From positions 26,934,498 to 26,998,497 of the forward strand of contig OU964921.1 in NCBI GenBank assembly GCA_918807975.1: 64,000 nucleotides of DNA. The letters are read 5' to 3'. This DNA comes from Aplidium turbinatum (taxonomy: Eukaryota > Chordata > Ascidiacea > Aplousobranchia > Polyclinidae). The notes under the pieces were generated by a model. The model made no database searches. It was given only the letters and a program-made list of their open reading frames with translations, and was not told the DNA's origin. Positions 45,306 through 57,886 of this stretch are shown one piece after another. Position 1 is the first letter of the stretch, and each line of letters starts with the position of its first letter. Made by a program: the position numbers and the translations under genes.

Positions 45306-46205
45306 GTCCGCCCCGATAGCTCAATTGGTTAGCGCGTCACTTCTGGAACGAAGAAACTTCAAGATCAATAGCGGCGCTGGTTCGACTCTCGTGGTGTGCG
45401 CTTGAGCAACGCACGTTAAAGGCATACTAAAGGAAAATTTCAAACCGGAATTAAGCATTAAAATGAGTAAACTGAACATTCAAGAATACATTTCAAAAAC
45501 AATTACCCAAAAAAAATTGTTTTCAATGGCGCTGGCAAGGCCCAAAGTCCAGTGTTTCATTTATTTTCATTTTTTTTTAAAATGACCAAAACGTGCAAAC
45601 ACAGCTCAAGAATACGTCATAAAGTCCAGCAATAACAAAAGCCACGTTACCACATCTGATGTTTTGAGCAAACTGTCTGCTGTTTTGATGTTGAAATGTG
45701 CTGTTTTGATGTACATACATACATAGCCTACAGTCAAATCGCCCGCAGTAACAATTATTGCGTGATCGGTTGATTGCTAGACTTTATGACGTAGACTTTA
45801 TGACGTTCTTTACAGTCGCACGCTTCGTTGCTCAGGCCAATCTCGTTTTGAAAGCTCTGACAAAAGCACGGGCACAATGGTGGTCAGACCGCAATGGGGC
45901 AAAATTTTATTGAAAATCGTTTTATGGTAGCATGTTAAACACAAAGAACGTGGAAAATCGCCAAGTCAGGTTTTTCCTTTAATACCCCTTTAAGGGCTGC
46001 TCTCCATTCAGCGGCATCTGATGGATGGAATAATTCCCCGACAACAAGCCTTCAACAATCGGAAACTTCACTCTGTCAATCTCGGTGACCGGGCCTGCGT
46101 CAGTGATTCAAAGCCTCTACAAGTATGCGAAACTGTCAGGATTAAGCTCTCCAAGAAGCTTTCCCAGTCCGAGGATAAAGATTCAATCAATCAATCAATC
46201 AATCT
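45306..46205 (+). mobile_element. tRNA-derived SINE, copy 2, split by a MITE
   Basis: Same head, B box and tail as copy 1 at 1644; the tail here is four AATC units. The body is interrupted after GCACGTTAA and resumes at GGGCTGCTCTCC. It sits inside hAT O. Confidence 0.9.
45420..45989. mobile_element. TTAA-target MITE (570 bp) in SINE copy 2
   Basis: AGGCATACTAAAGGAAAA and the reverse complement of the right end, AGGGGTATTAAAGGAAAA, are inverted. TTAA flanks both sides (45416-45419, 45990-45993). Comparison with copy 1 confirms clean insertion. piggyBac or Kolobok superfamily; I cannot choose. Confidence 0.88.
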
Positions 46206-46321
46206 AACACAGGATTTTGGTCCTGCAACGTTAAAATTAAGATTGTTCATGACTTCTAAACATTAAATGGATGTATGATCACGACATACGCGAAGCACAA
46301 TTTGACAGATTTTTATTTTTG

Positions 46322-46445
46322 ATTTGTTTTGGAAATGCTCTCAGAGCGCACCAAATCGGAAGTGTTTTTCAAAAATTTCTGGGGGAGGCCCCCCAGACCC
46401 CCCACTGGAAGTATTGCCTTCGGCAACACACATTTGGGCTTCGCC
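46322..46445. mobile_element. Solo fragment of the Y/Y2 hAT MITE family
   Basis: GAAATGCTCTCAGAGCGCAC and the following TTTTTCAAAAATTTCTGGGGGAGGCCCCCC block match the end-region of Y2 (59190-59255) and the reverse complement of Y (21570-21640). Confidence 0.65.
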
Positions 46446-46956
46446 CGACGGTTACGCCCTTCGTGCCTACTACCTTGCTGCAGCATGTTTCCAAGTTGCT
46501 TTCCCAACGGTTTAAGCCACCGAACGTCACTGCTAATGCGGTAGTTGCGCTAGGCCTATACCCTGGTAACTGAGAGCTGAGCTTATCAGCTAGGCTATTA
46601 ACCAAAAACATTCGTACAGCTTCCCTCACAAGCCAGCCCCAAAACCCTGTCAACTGCAACCTGCTTACCTGCAGTCTATGCCTGCAAGCCATTTGCATAG
46701 CTTTCCAGTTTAGGGTATCCGAAGAAAAAAAAACTGATCCGTGTTTCCAATTTAAATTTGAAGTTTCATAACTGATTTTCTTGAAAAGTTGAAAGTTTAC
46801 GATTACGAAAGTTTAATTTCTTGAAAGTTTACGCGGCAAGCGGCGCGGCGCGACTTTGTCATTTCAACCTTCCACGCGGCGCGGCACGCAGCAAAAAAGT
46901 CAAAAGCGGCCGCGTACGCGCCACGGCGCGGCGCGGCTTGCATCACTACTAAGTAC

Positions 46957-47858
46957 TACGTCGTTATGAGTAGTTACAGTAAGTGAATGGTAGTAGACTG
47001 AATAGCATGCAGGCAGTAATGTAACCTACTTTGATTAACAGGGACCCCCGATAAAGGTTTTAGTACAAACAAACACGTTTATATCTTCTGAGACCATGCT
47101 TTTCAACTTTGTTGTAACATCGCAGACTACCTCATTCCTACTGAGTAAGAGAATAGCCTACAACTTACGTAGATTTTTTAGAAGAGTTTTAATACGCGAT
47201 AAATGAAGTCATGGTCAAGTCTGCTAAACAAAGCGCTTGGTATGAAAAGTTTAGTATCAGTAGTCACAACTATCAGCCTTGTATCAAAGTTGTTATTTCA
47301 GTGAGTTTACAATTTAAATTGAACATGCAATGGTGTTGCTTGCGCAGTGGTTGGAGCAAGCATGAAAAGTAGCCACTTACTTGATCTTGAATGTTGAAAG
47401 ACATTGAGCTGTGAAGTGGGCACGAGTATGCACAGAACCAAAATTAATCAAAAACGCTGAAAATGTTTAACTTATGAATCAATTAATTTGATTTACCTAA
47501 TTAACTCTACAACACAATAATAATGAACCAAGCTGGGGCAAAGCAACCTAATTTTTGTTTAAGATGGTTGATCAACGTTTATGTGTGGGTGTCATAATAC
47601 TTGTGTTGATTTGACACCTCAGTAGGCAACTACCAATGTCTTTTTGGCTTCAGTGCTAGCATCGCCACATTGACTAATTTATTTTTGACTTCTTCAATAA
47701 CAATTCCTTGCTTTGGCCAACACATCTTTTTTTTAAATTGTATTAGCGTGTTTATAAAAATTTTTCTCAAAATTGATAGTAATACGAGGTAAAGCTGTAC
47801 AAATGATGTGAGGAAGTTTTGCTCTATTGACGTTGTTATTGTATATCATTGGTGGTAA
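46957..47858. other. Stretch without a recognised feature
   Basis: 0.9 kb; nothing supported. Confidence 0.4.
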
Positions 47859-48061
47859 CAGTGGCGTACGCAGAGGGGTCATTGGGCCATGCCCCCTTGC
47901 TGCAAACTAAAAAAATTATTTTCAATGCAACCGGAGTATGGCAGGCTAACCTTATACAATATGATTTGCTGGTTATTATTGGCAAATGGCAAATGGACAT
48001 TTTTTCAATTTGTTTTCATTTCAATTTGAAAAAAAATGAAAAAATCCTGCTTACGCCACTG
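47859..48061. mobile_element. hAT MITE (203 bp), imperfect TSD GGTGGTAA/GGTGGTGG
   Basis: CAGTGGCGTACGCAG and CTGCTTACGCCACTG are inverted. Flanks agree at six of eight. Confidence 0.8.
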
Positions 48062-48833
48062 GGTGGTGGGTGCTATGGTGCCACAGACTTACAAAAGTAA
48101 GTAACAGAAGCGGATTAAAGCATTTTATTTGGACAGACAAGAAAAACAGTTGATGAAAAGAAAAACATTTGAATTTTTGTGAGCATCATGTTGTCTTCGT
48201 GAGAAAAAAAAAGATTGTAGACTATTTACATTTACAGTAAACAACTAGAAATTAAGCACTCTGTGTACTAAAACAACAGATAATACACCTGAACTAAACA
48301 TTCCAACTAAAAACCAAACACAACAATAAGTAGCCTACTGTGTAGCCTCGTGATTAGTGATATTTTATATTTTGACAAGTGGCATTCTATAGGCGTTTTA
48401 TATGTGTGGCGAGAATTATTGCAACAAAAGATGCAAAATAATATGGTGCTAGGTTTTCATTCCCCTTGGAGTTCATTTGGTCCCCGGCCATTTTAGTAAA
48501 TTATCTAATCAATTTCTTCCGATCACAGGCGGCAGAAATCGACTGGGGAAAGGCTGTCATTGTTAGGACATACACTAAACATTTAAAAGTGTCAAATCAA
48601 CGTAACACGATTGCTTTCGAAGGCAGGAATAATATATCGCAAAATCTTTCGTATCTGTAATAATCTTCCGACTTTGCATGACCTCGAATGACACGCATTT
48701 AACACACTCGTCTTTCCTGTTAAATATTTTACACAGCCCATGTGCTAGAGATCTTTATCACTTATTTTCTTCGCACATAGGGTCAACCAAATAATAGATG
48801 AAGGTTCTTACAACATTTGCAATTTGCCCGTTG
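48062..48833. other. Stretch without a recognised feature
   Basis: The 64-codon frame at 48466-48660 has no recognisable domain. Confidence 0.4.
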
Positions 48834-49120
48834 GCTCAGTGGTTAAGCGCCGGACTTTGTGCACAAAGAAACAAGATGAAGCGCCGCTGGTTCGGCTCTG
48901 ATGGTGTGCGCTTGAGAAATGCATTTCAGGGCTTTTCTTCATTTAGCGGCACTTAGCGGATAGATTAATTCACAGACAACAACTTTTCAACAAGCGGAAA
49001 CTTCGCTCTGTCAACCTCGGTACTAACCGGGCATATGCCAGTGGCTCAAAGGATCTACACGTGGGGGCAACTGCCAGGGATGACCTATCTGGAGCTTTGT
49101 CAGTCCGAGGATAAAAAAAT
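48834..49120 (+). mobile_element. tRNA-derived SINE, diverged copy 3
   Basis: A-box-like TGGCTCAGTGGTTAAG and B box GGTTCGGCTCTG, then the shared body (GCGGCACTTAGCGGATAGAT, GGAAACTTCGCTCTGTCAAC) and end (CAGTCCGAGGATAAA). A different tRNA-like head from copies 1 and 2 suggests a subfamily. Flanks ATTTGCAA and ATTGCAA could be the duplication. Confidence 0.8.
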
Positions 49121-49349
49121 TGCAACCAAGCAACTATTGTACTTGTTAAACTTCACTTTTGTCGCATCTCTCACTTTATATCTCATTTCACTAACGCGGT
49201 GTGACCCATTACAAAAAAAATCCATAAATTAGACAACATGGCTCACTTCATGTCGTTTCAACATTTGCAACGACCAGAAAAGCTGTTCTAGTATTGTATT
49301 TGCTAGTTTGAAGTACTGTATATGCGAAACAAAACTTGCCAATAAAAAC

Positions 49350-51640
49350 TTTCCGCCCGTTCGGCACAGCTACAGAAGGAAATAGTAACTAGAAGCAACG
49401 CCCTTGAAAAGTTCAGACGCCCAACCATCGTGCAGCTCAACATCAAAAGTTGCACCACTAGCGAGATCAAAGTTGTGGAGCAGCTTGTCTATACCAAGCG
49501 GGCATTTGTCATCAGTAGTGTTAACAAAGAGAATGGTCCAAGAGGTACTTTTGGATCCGGGATAACTTTAGGTGCCCGGAGTCTTTCCAAGGGGCCCAGG
49601 AATATGAAGTAGGCCTAAGCAAGGAGTATTCTTTAGATATTGTGCGCTTTTCCTAAAAGTATCTTGATTTAGGGTCCGAGGATCTCATTGGTACTGGACC
49701 CAAAATATCCTCTCAACTCGGCTCTGTTTGTCATCCTCCTCCAGAAGACCCACTGTACTTGTCCAGATAAGCTAACTATTTCCTACCCTACTTAAAGGGT
49801 ACTTAAAACATGAAGCACAGCATTGTCACGGTTTGCCTTAGGGCTTGAAGTGGACTTTTGTTGATCAATCTCCAACTGATGCCGATGTTGAGTGGGTGTG
49901 CAATTGTGCATATGTATCTCAAACTACAACACCGTCAATATCTACAAGCCCTCACCCTTGCGAATGTTACCATCATCCATTCCAAGGTTCTCCTCCTGTC
50001 GCCTCTATGCTAATGTCTTCAACTGCCCCCACAAGGATCAGTCCTGTTGGCACTTCTTTTTAACATCTACACTCCCAACCTGCTAAGTACATTCTCCGCA
50101 AAATACGCACACGCGGACCAGGCGCGAATCTAAGAGTTTTTTTCGGGGGGGGGGGAGGGCCAGAAAATTTGAAAATCAATTAAAAAGAAAGAAAAAGCTA
50201 AACAGATATGAACAATGATACTACGACATATACGATATGCTAGAAAATAGACATTAAAACAACCATTTTTATCAATTGTGATGCCGAGGGACTAATATCA
50301 GCTGTTTAGAAGTATATCAAACCATTTGATGCGGAAACATACAATTTTTCACAAAATTTTGGGGGGGAGCCTGGGCCCCCTGGGCCTCCCCCATAAATCC
50401 GCGCCTGACGCGGACGACCTGGCAATTCTCCACTGTGCAAAATTGTTACAGAACCTTAAAGCAGGGATATCTAAAAAAAGGGATACGAAGGCTTTTATTA
50501 CGTCTGACAATGGAAGGGCTTTTGTTTATCGTAAATAATCTGTGTTTATCGTAAAATGACGATTGGCACCGATAGTAGTTTAATAAATCTTGTTATGATA
50601 ACTTGCATTGCACTATTAGCATCAGGCCTGGATATTCACAACATGCTCATGGTTGCTTGTTAATGCAACTACCCATATACTCGCTTTATATCTAGCCTAC
50701 TGCAAAGGCTTTGTTAAAAAAACAGCTTACTGGTAACTTTTCAATTGTCTTTGTAAACAAGTATTCTTTAAATATGCTCTACGTAACATTTGCTAACTGT
50801 CTTCTGTAGCTCATTGTACCAGCTGCACTACAAAACTTTCTACGATTTTAAAAAGAACCACATGTTTAACGCGCTACAAACGACCGCCCTGATAGTGTCA
50901 TGAGAATAAAGCAATCGCTGCGAGCCTTCATATCTCCTTCTCCAGATATCCTTGCCTAGAAGATACTTTGAGCCAAGATATATTAACTCTTTCAGCTTAT
51001 TTCCAAAAATGGCGACTAAAACTCAGCAAAACCAAACCTGTAACAGCAGCATTGTATTGACATCGGGAAACTGATCGTAAGCTGAATGTCAAGAACAATA
51101 GAAAATCTCTATTTTTCGCCCAAGCGAAAGTACCGCAGGTGACATTAGACAGGTCGTCTCACGTACCACCACCACTTGGTGTCGCTAAACAAGAAACTGT
51201 CATTGCGCAAGGCGCTATTGAAGCACCTGGCAGGCTCTAGCTGGAGTGAGGGCTGGTCTTTTGCGCGCAGCAGCCCTTGCCATCGTCTACTCTTCTGCAG
51301 AGCACTGTGCCTCAGTTTGGTATACCGCAATGTTTACTGCCACAACATCGACAGCGCCATGCGCACAGTGACTGGATGGAACAGATGCCTGTGCCCCACA
51401 TGTTGGACAATCTTCCCATTCATGCTGGTAGGCTACTGGCTACCCATGTATCCACCTCATCAGCCTGTCCCTACCGAGACATGCATGGGTGTAGGCTACC
51501 TCAACCGTTATCGTACGGGTTTTCCACTCAACCATGCAGCAATGGGGAATAACATCTTCTTTTTCTTGTGAATGTGGTACAGAGAAATAGACCGCAGACC
51601 ACATCATCAACAATTGTACTATTTTAACTTTTTACCTAAC
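49350..51640 (+). mobile_element. Decayed LINE (Jockey-like) with endonuclease and reverse-transcriptase pieces
   Basis: Endonuclease start: RPTIVQLNIKSCTTSEIKVV (about 49420), then WTFVDQSPTDADVEWVC (about 49848), NIYKPSPLRMLPSSIPRF and NCPHKDQS. The next piece is a reverse-transcriptase PQGSVL..LFNIYT block followed by HADDLAILHCAKLL (about 50415, after a MITE), so about 1 kb of the family's normal order is missing by internal deletion. Further on: LAGSSW (51230), AEHCASVWY (51300), DSAMRTVTG, and the C-terminal zinc knuckle CECGTEK.TADHIINNC (51565). Many stops and frameshifts; dead. Confidence 0.82.
50119..50407. mobile_element. hAT MITE inside the LINE, TSD ACGCGGAC
   Basis: CAGGCGCGAATCTAAG and CATAAATCCGCGCCTG are inverted. 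The perfect duplication ACGCGGAC lies at 50111-50118 and 50408-50415, within the reverse-transcriptase HADDLA codons. Confidence 0.92.
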
Positions 51641-53167
51641 GTAGTGGAAGGTTTGCGTATGTTGGATGATGAAGCCAAATACTGGTTACTTTCTAATACT
51701 ATAGCCTTCTAGTGTAGTCTAGGCGAGAAACATGTTTAACCTGAGGTGGGTGGAAAAAAGATAAACTCTTAGCTCAAAAAGCTCAAACGAAAAAGTTTTA
51801 TTCTTTATAGGCCTACATTTTATGACCGTTCATAAGCCTTGCTGTCGTTGAGAAAACCTAGATAGTAATAATTACACTTCCACGTAGCCGCTTACAAAAC
51901 CTGGTTCTGCTCACCTAACATCAACTAATGGTTTCCATTGATAAAAATGCGGATAATTAACCATCTCCTAGCTAAAATTAAAAGCGAAATGAACTAATTT
52001 TTTGTTCATAGACAATTTTTACAGTTTTATTTCTTGGCCCAATCAGAATGCGACATGTGGCTTGTTGACTACTTTAAACAAATTCTTTCGACTCTAATTT
52101 GTTTGTAAAAAATTATCCCTGTCAATGCTTGCTGAAAAAATATTTTCTGTATAGGCTTGTGAATATTAATTTTTTTCTTTTTGAAACGTCAATACGCGTA
52201 TGCAGTGACACACTGTAAATATACAAAAAAAGTTTATGTTGCTTCATCCTCACACTCGCCTGTTAAAGTGATGTGCTGGTCGCACACTAAGCTAATGCGG
52301 TCTAAACATTTGCTAGTGGTAAAGACATAAGCATGTTGATATAAATAAGTTTGTAATCAGGCAGCTGGCGTCTATTCAAGGAGGCTTCTTGAAAGTGTCA
52401 TAATTAACTGCTGTCAATCCAACTGGGTATGAAGTTGTAGCCTATGTTTCCGTTTACATTAAGTTAACGTCCAAAGACAAACAACCGATCGTTGAGCAGA
52501 TGGAGATACGGGATAACCCGTTGGTCAGTGCGATGTAAGCAGACTTGCCTTCAATCAGATCCTACAGTAAAGGTAAGACAACGTGAAGAAAGCACAAAAA
52601 AAAATAACGATGGAAGAAATGTTTCAAAATTTTCGAGAGTCAACAATTTCTGATAATAATTAATCTTGTTTTGCGCGAAGAAAAGTGCATTGCATACCAA
52701 TATTGTGTTATTTAAATGTCATTTTCATACAACAAAGCAATATGCACGTTTAAAGCAGCATATTTGTTATTGTGCAATAGCGATGGGATTTTAAGCAGCC
52801 CTCAGAGAGTTTCCGGTCTTACATGATAATGTGGCTCGTGGCGACAGTCTGCCGCAATCCCCCACTACTTGCTTACTGCGTCAAATAGTGACTGTTAGTT
52901 ATCCTTTATTTCTTTGATTTCGGTTTTAGTTAAATGACAAGCATGTTACGTTCCGTCATAAAGGACCTTTCCATCTTCTTCTTTGTCTCATGCTTGAATC
53001 TCATTCAGTCTCAAGCGCAAGCCAACAAAATAGATCAAAGTGAAATTTGGCATTAGTGTAGGCTAATAAATGATTGAAGGCGGAACGGACACAAATAATA
53101 GCAGCCTAATCGTCAGTTACATTTTAGTTCTTTTTCTTTGTGTTTTTATTTTATTTTTTTATTTAGA
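51641..53167. other. Stretch without a recognised feature
   Basis: 1.5 kb; no coding or inverted-end element supported. Confidence 0.4.
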
Positions 53168-53344
53168 TTAAAATTTGATTTAGAATTTACAATAAATGTT
53201 TTACCCACGGATTTTGCCAAGAAACGTAAAGTTGGCAAGGAGTATCACGAAATTAACAAAGATTGGATGCCCAAGTACTTTTTCTCACAAGTCGACAAGA
53301 AAGCAGTATGTTTGCTGTGTGTAGCACCCGAGCACTCTCTCTGA
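53168..53344 (+). pseudogene. Orphan BED-type zinc-finger N-terminus of a hAT transposase
   Basis: The frame reads AKKRKVGKEYHEINKDW, then KYFFSQVDKKAVCLLC, matching the start of ZBED5/FAM200-like hAT proteins (KRKV..Y...W...YFF....K.VCL.C). The His half of the finger is absent. An acceptor-like TTTATTTAG precedes it. I see no inverted ends, and hAT W with a matching downstream part starts 2.4 kb away. Confidence 0.65.
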
Positions 53345-55764
53345 CGTCACTCGCGCTGGAATCCACTTGATTTGTACAAATACCGCGGGCGTTTGAGGCA
53401 AATCCTATGTCTCGACTAGAATTTAGGGAGTTGTAAGGATGAGTTTTTGTAAGAATGCATAATCGCATCCTGACTAGTGCTTCGTGGACACGTAGATTTG
53501 CCGAAATGATCAATGTAAGCCTAAATGTCGAGATCCAAAGGCAATGAAAAGGTTAACATGGAGTGCTTGCTCTCAAGAAAATTTTGAGAGTCTTTACTTT
53601 GTTTTTGTCGCTTTTTGTGCTCCAATATTCTTTTTGCTTAATAGGCTACTTACACTTCGTAGTTGACTAAATTCATCCAATTAAAATCTAGATATCTGTA
53701 GAAATTAGAGCCACAAAGTTGGTTTGAAATTAAGTTTCAAATTAATCTTTTTCACGGGCACATAGTTTTAATAACGTATCTTTGACAAAGGCTTTCCTCG
53801 TATTGTTGACTACTTGGGTGAGCATTGAGCAATGTGTTTTGCTTCAGAATTTTGTATCATTTTTTTCAGTGTTTGAAACGTACAAAAGTTAACACCTTTT
53901 ATATCTAGGCTACAGATGAAAACACGCGATTTCTTATGACTAGGGCTGTGTTAACCGCCCCCGTACCCCCAACCGAAGGGGGACCCAGAGCTGATTAGGG
54001 GCCTATACTCATTTTATTCTGTCTAATGTTTTTGGTAGATTAAAAATTTAAAAAATACTACAGAAACTCGATAATTAACTAATAGCTAATTAAATCATGG
54101 AAGGCTGTATTTATGGCTTTCCAAACCACCAATTGGGGGCCTATAACTAGGGACCCACTCATAAATTAGTTCGTGCAGCGTTTTGCGGGTTGTAATTACA
54201 TTTTTTTTCCATTTTTGTAATATGTTTTCGCTCTCTTTGCTCGCTCAACCACATTTCGTTCATCTCGGCGATATTAGGCAAGCGCAGTTAGGGAAAAGTT
54301 TTTTGCGTCTAAAATAAACTAACAAAATGATGCAATATTTCAAAGTAACACACTGGCACTGCTCACTCCAATAGCCTAGTTAATTAATAATAATTAAATT
54401 GATAAATTTCAATGCGAATCGAGTTAGGTTAAAGTAAAAATATTATCTGCGAAAAGTGAGGACGCCTCAAGTAATAGCATAGCATCGGTGTAGCTTATTT
54501 ACTAAAATAACGAATGTAAATTTTTTCTACATATTGAAAAAGTTTGCCGCCCTAAACGCTTTCTGGTCCTATTTGTAAGACCAATCACTGAACATAGGCC
54601 CCCTACTAGTGGATTTCTGGGGGGAGAGGCGAGATAGTGTTCACACTGCCCTGTTTATGTGCCTTCATGGTGCCGCTATCGCTCTCCCGGTCAAGATGTG
54701 CTTGAGCGAGCAAAGCAAGCGAGAAAAAATTGTAAAAGGTAAAAAATGACATGTTTTATTCTCGATTTTGGGAAGGTGATGTGATTCATCGAGCAAACTG
54801 AACAAACGAAGCCAGCTTTGGCAGGCCGGCGTAAAAATAACCGCGGGCCGGCGGTTAAGAACCAAATGTTCTTCAGTAGGCCTACACTTAGCAGGGTATG
54901 GGATAGAATGGAAGACGTTTTTCTATCCTGAGATTTTCTTCCATTCCATCTCCACTCTATCTTAGAAATCTTCCATTCCATCTCAGAAATCTCTTCCATC
55001 TTCACATTTTGTGATCTCCGCGTTGAATATGCCACAAATAAACCTAAAAACCATAGAGTAAATTTAAGCTATAAAATTAACAGCAGTATTTTCCTAAGGA
55101 TTACGTACCGCTTGAATTATTGTTTGAACGTGCCGTTCGAATTATTTCAGCCAGCAACGTAATATTTTGCATGTCTTGATAAAGCGCTAGAAAGTTAATG
55201 ATGGAATTGGAATGGAATGATGGAAGATTGTCTTCCATCCCATCATCAAGATCTTCCATCCCAAAATCTGTTTTCCATTTCCTGCACAAGGCTATTTTGC
55301 ACCCAAGGCAAGCTTTAATTTCTGTGCTTCATTGGTCAACATTTTTCTGTAGGCTAATAGGCCTAAGCGAACAATAAATGTCATGTATTTTTCTATTTTC
55401 TTTAACTTAAATTGCTATTAATTAAATTACGTTACTGTAATGACATTGAGCAACGATTCAAAAGTAAATTGGAGAAGTAGCCTAAGTGAGTCTCGTTTCT
55501 ACTTTTTTCTAGACCTCTGCTCTGTTTGACATAATATTGTTTTTTGTTGTGATGGTCAGAAATAAAACAAACTGAACTGAGAGAAAATTTACCCTAATAC
55601 AGCTTAGGCTTGCAGAAATATTTAATTTTTCTAGTTTAGTCTAGGCTACAACTCTACATTTTCAAATTGCACATTCTGTTGCAAATATTTCCGTGTTGAG
55701 CGCAGAAGCATAATCAGGCTCGATGGATGTCATAGCAACTAGCATTAACATTGGTGGTCTAGAC
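53345..55764. other. Stretch with worn hAT-like ends and TTCCATTCC-type repeats
   Basis: GGGCTGTGTTAACCGCCCCC near 53943 and GGCCGGCGGTTAAGAACC near 54846 look like worn hAT ends but lack a duplication. From 54893 to 55275, TCTTCCATTCCATCT-like units occur in both orientations, forming a loose inverted repeat. Confidence 0.4.
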
Positions 55765-56139
55765 CAGTGGTTCCCAACTCATGGGTCGCGACCCAAAGTT
55801 GGGTCGCCTGATAATTTTTTGGGTCGCTTGTTTTTCAGGCACATTGTATCTTGGGCGAAAAAAATAACAATAAAAAAATTTAAAACGTGAAGAGATCGAT
55901 CACAAAACTGGAAAATATAAACACAAGTCATGAAGCGTTTCATGTCGAGACATCGGAAAGCTTTGTAGCATGATCGTAGTGCAAGAAGTTTTAACAATTT
56001 TCGCTTTTATTATTGTTATTATTATTATCAAATGTAAACCCAACAAAAATTTCAGTCTCAAACATAAATTAACTTGACAAAGTTAAGGGATATATATTGT
56101 AACGTGCACTATATGTCACGAACGCTATGTCGGACAGAC

Positions 56140-56985
56140 TATGACAAAGTTTTCCACACCTTGGACCACGCATGGTCTGGTGTGGTAAAACGCATCAAGA
56201 CAAAGCCGTAAGTGCTGTATGGACTTATTGCTTTCTCCACAGAGAGGCCTTTGCTGCAAAAAAGCTGTCTCAAGAGCTGTACGAAGTGTTGAATGATGTG
56301 AAGTGTGTAAACTTCATCAAAACAAGTCCACTAAATTGGCATTTGTTTTCGTCTTTGTGGATTCTGATTGTTATCAAGCATTGCTGTTGCACACAGAAGT
56401 GCGATAGTTGTCACGAGGTCGTGTCCTGAAGCGAGTTTGTAATTTGCGAGAGGAGATTGCTATCTTCCTGAGGCAACAGAACTTGTGAGATTAGCCGAGA
56501 AGTTTTTGCAAGAAGATTTCAACGCAAAAGTCGCTTACCTTGCCGATATATTTGACTCTCTGAATTCTCTAAATTTATATATGCAAGGCAACGGTTTTAC
56601 GGAGATTGATCGCGCCGCAAAGTTTCTGCTTAACACAAAAAACTCATATTCTGGAAAAGTTATGTCACCAGAGATGAGTACGATATGTTTCCTCAGCTAA
56701 CGCAATATATTTGTGGCAATGAAGTTGATAGCAAACGATATAATTAGGCACCTGGAACAGTTTGCCAAAAAGTTTGTGCACTACTATGGAGAATCTCTAA
56801 CACTTAGTAATCAAAATGATTGGATAATTGATCCATTTGTTAGAAAAGATCTGCCTCAATTTTCCATCCATGTTGCAGCACAGTTTATGGACATAACGAC
56901 AGAAGTAGCAAACCGTATTTCTTTTGCGTCCTTCAAAGACAAATACCCCAAAGATTCTGCAAACATCCACTTTTGGGTTTCCATG
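56140..56985 (+). pseudogene. hAT W transposase, middle part
   Basis: CFLHREAFAAKKLSQELYEV (about 56238), VKCVNFIKTSPLNWHLFSSL, then LLLHTEVR with a stop where the family has RWLSRG, LKRVCNLREEIAIFLRQQNL, ADIFDSLNSLNLYMQG, and DLPQFSIHVAAQFMDIT (about 56853). It ends at FWVSM where element V begins. At least two frameshifts and several stops. The BED finger and the first catalytic residues are missing. Confidence 0.88.
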
Positions 56986-57571
56986 TAGGGGAGATGTTCC
57001 ACCAACGGACCACCCTTCTATTTCTTAAAACAAAAGTTGGAAGCACGAAAAATGTTATTGTAGTATCGAGATTAACCTTTTTGGTTTTGGAAATCTTCCT
57101 TGCGGGGACCTGTGATTTCTTTTCGTATTGTTATAAAGGAAAGTATGGTTTACAAGCAGTGGCGTCGGCAGAGGGGGGGCAGGCGGGGCAGCTGCCCCCC
57201 CCCCCCAATGTTTTGGGCATCATCTTTTTTATTTTTTTATATATATATTACATATTGTTATTTTTTTTTTATATTTGAATCCCAACCTGAAGTCAACTCG
57301 TTGCAAGGGAGGGAGAGGGGGGGGGGGGGGGGTAAAAGCTTTATCTTTTATTTTAAACTTGCTCTTCTTGCTGCTCTTATTATTACGATTTTATGATTTT
57401 ATTTACGTACTTCGCCTGTTGCCTGTCACGTAGCAATTGTTACCGGCTGTTCAGCAGATTGGCTCTTGCTTGGTTCTTGAGTGGTGGCAGTGCAGACAGC
57501 AGTGGGTCATTCAGTGTTTCAAAGATATAATGTAGATTTAACTCAACGAAGTCTACTAAAGTAATACAGTA

Positions 57572-57665
57572 AGTAACCAGTGGTTTGATGACTATCTCTG
57601 GCTGGAGGATTCAGAAGCTAAGGATGCCACATTTTGCTTTCCCTGTCGAGTTTTCAACAGCTTGG
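57572..57665 (+). pseudogene. TTF-type zinc-finger fragment of a hAT transposase (ZMYM/TTF group)
   Basis: Reads SNQWFDDYLWLEDSEAKDA, then TFCFPCRVFNSL and a GTATGC donor-like site. WF..Y.WLE.S..KDA.FCF.CR.F is the hallmark of the TTF finger that begins these hAT transposases. The rest of the protein is absent. Confidence 0.78.
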
Positions 57666-57886
57666 TATGCTATAGTCCTGTTAATATTAGTTAAAGTTTA
57701 TTCTATTAAACTGCAATTTTGCTCCACCGGTGTTAAATGATTTTTATTCTTAATGTTTCTTTATCCTATCCACGAAGATTTCATGCGCAATATAATGACG
57801 ATAAAGTTTAAAACACAAAATGAGCGAACAATTATATTACATACGTATTAAGATGCAAAAAATGCAGTATGTCGAAATAATGCAAC

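Larger units (their letters stand above)
43119..46948. mobile_element. hAT element O (TAGAGATGCA-type ends), TSD CTAAGTAC, carrying other insertions
   Basis: TAGAGATGCAGCA and GCTTGCATCACTA are inverted ends. The perfect duplication CTAAGTAC lies at 43111-43118 and 46949-46956. Subterminal regions are rich in CCGCACACCGCA (left) and GCGGCGCGGCG (right). No transposase recognised. It lies about 170 bp upstream of the candidate nebulin start codon. Confidence 0.85.

Noticed and set aside
46271-46698. Overlapping frames of 100 and 109 codons on opposite strands
   Set aside because: GC-rich MITE-family fragment; frames are by-products of its G/C runs.
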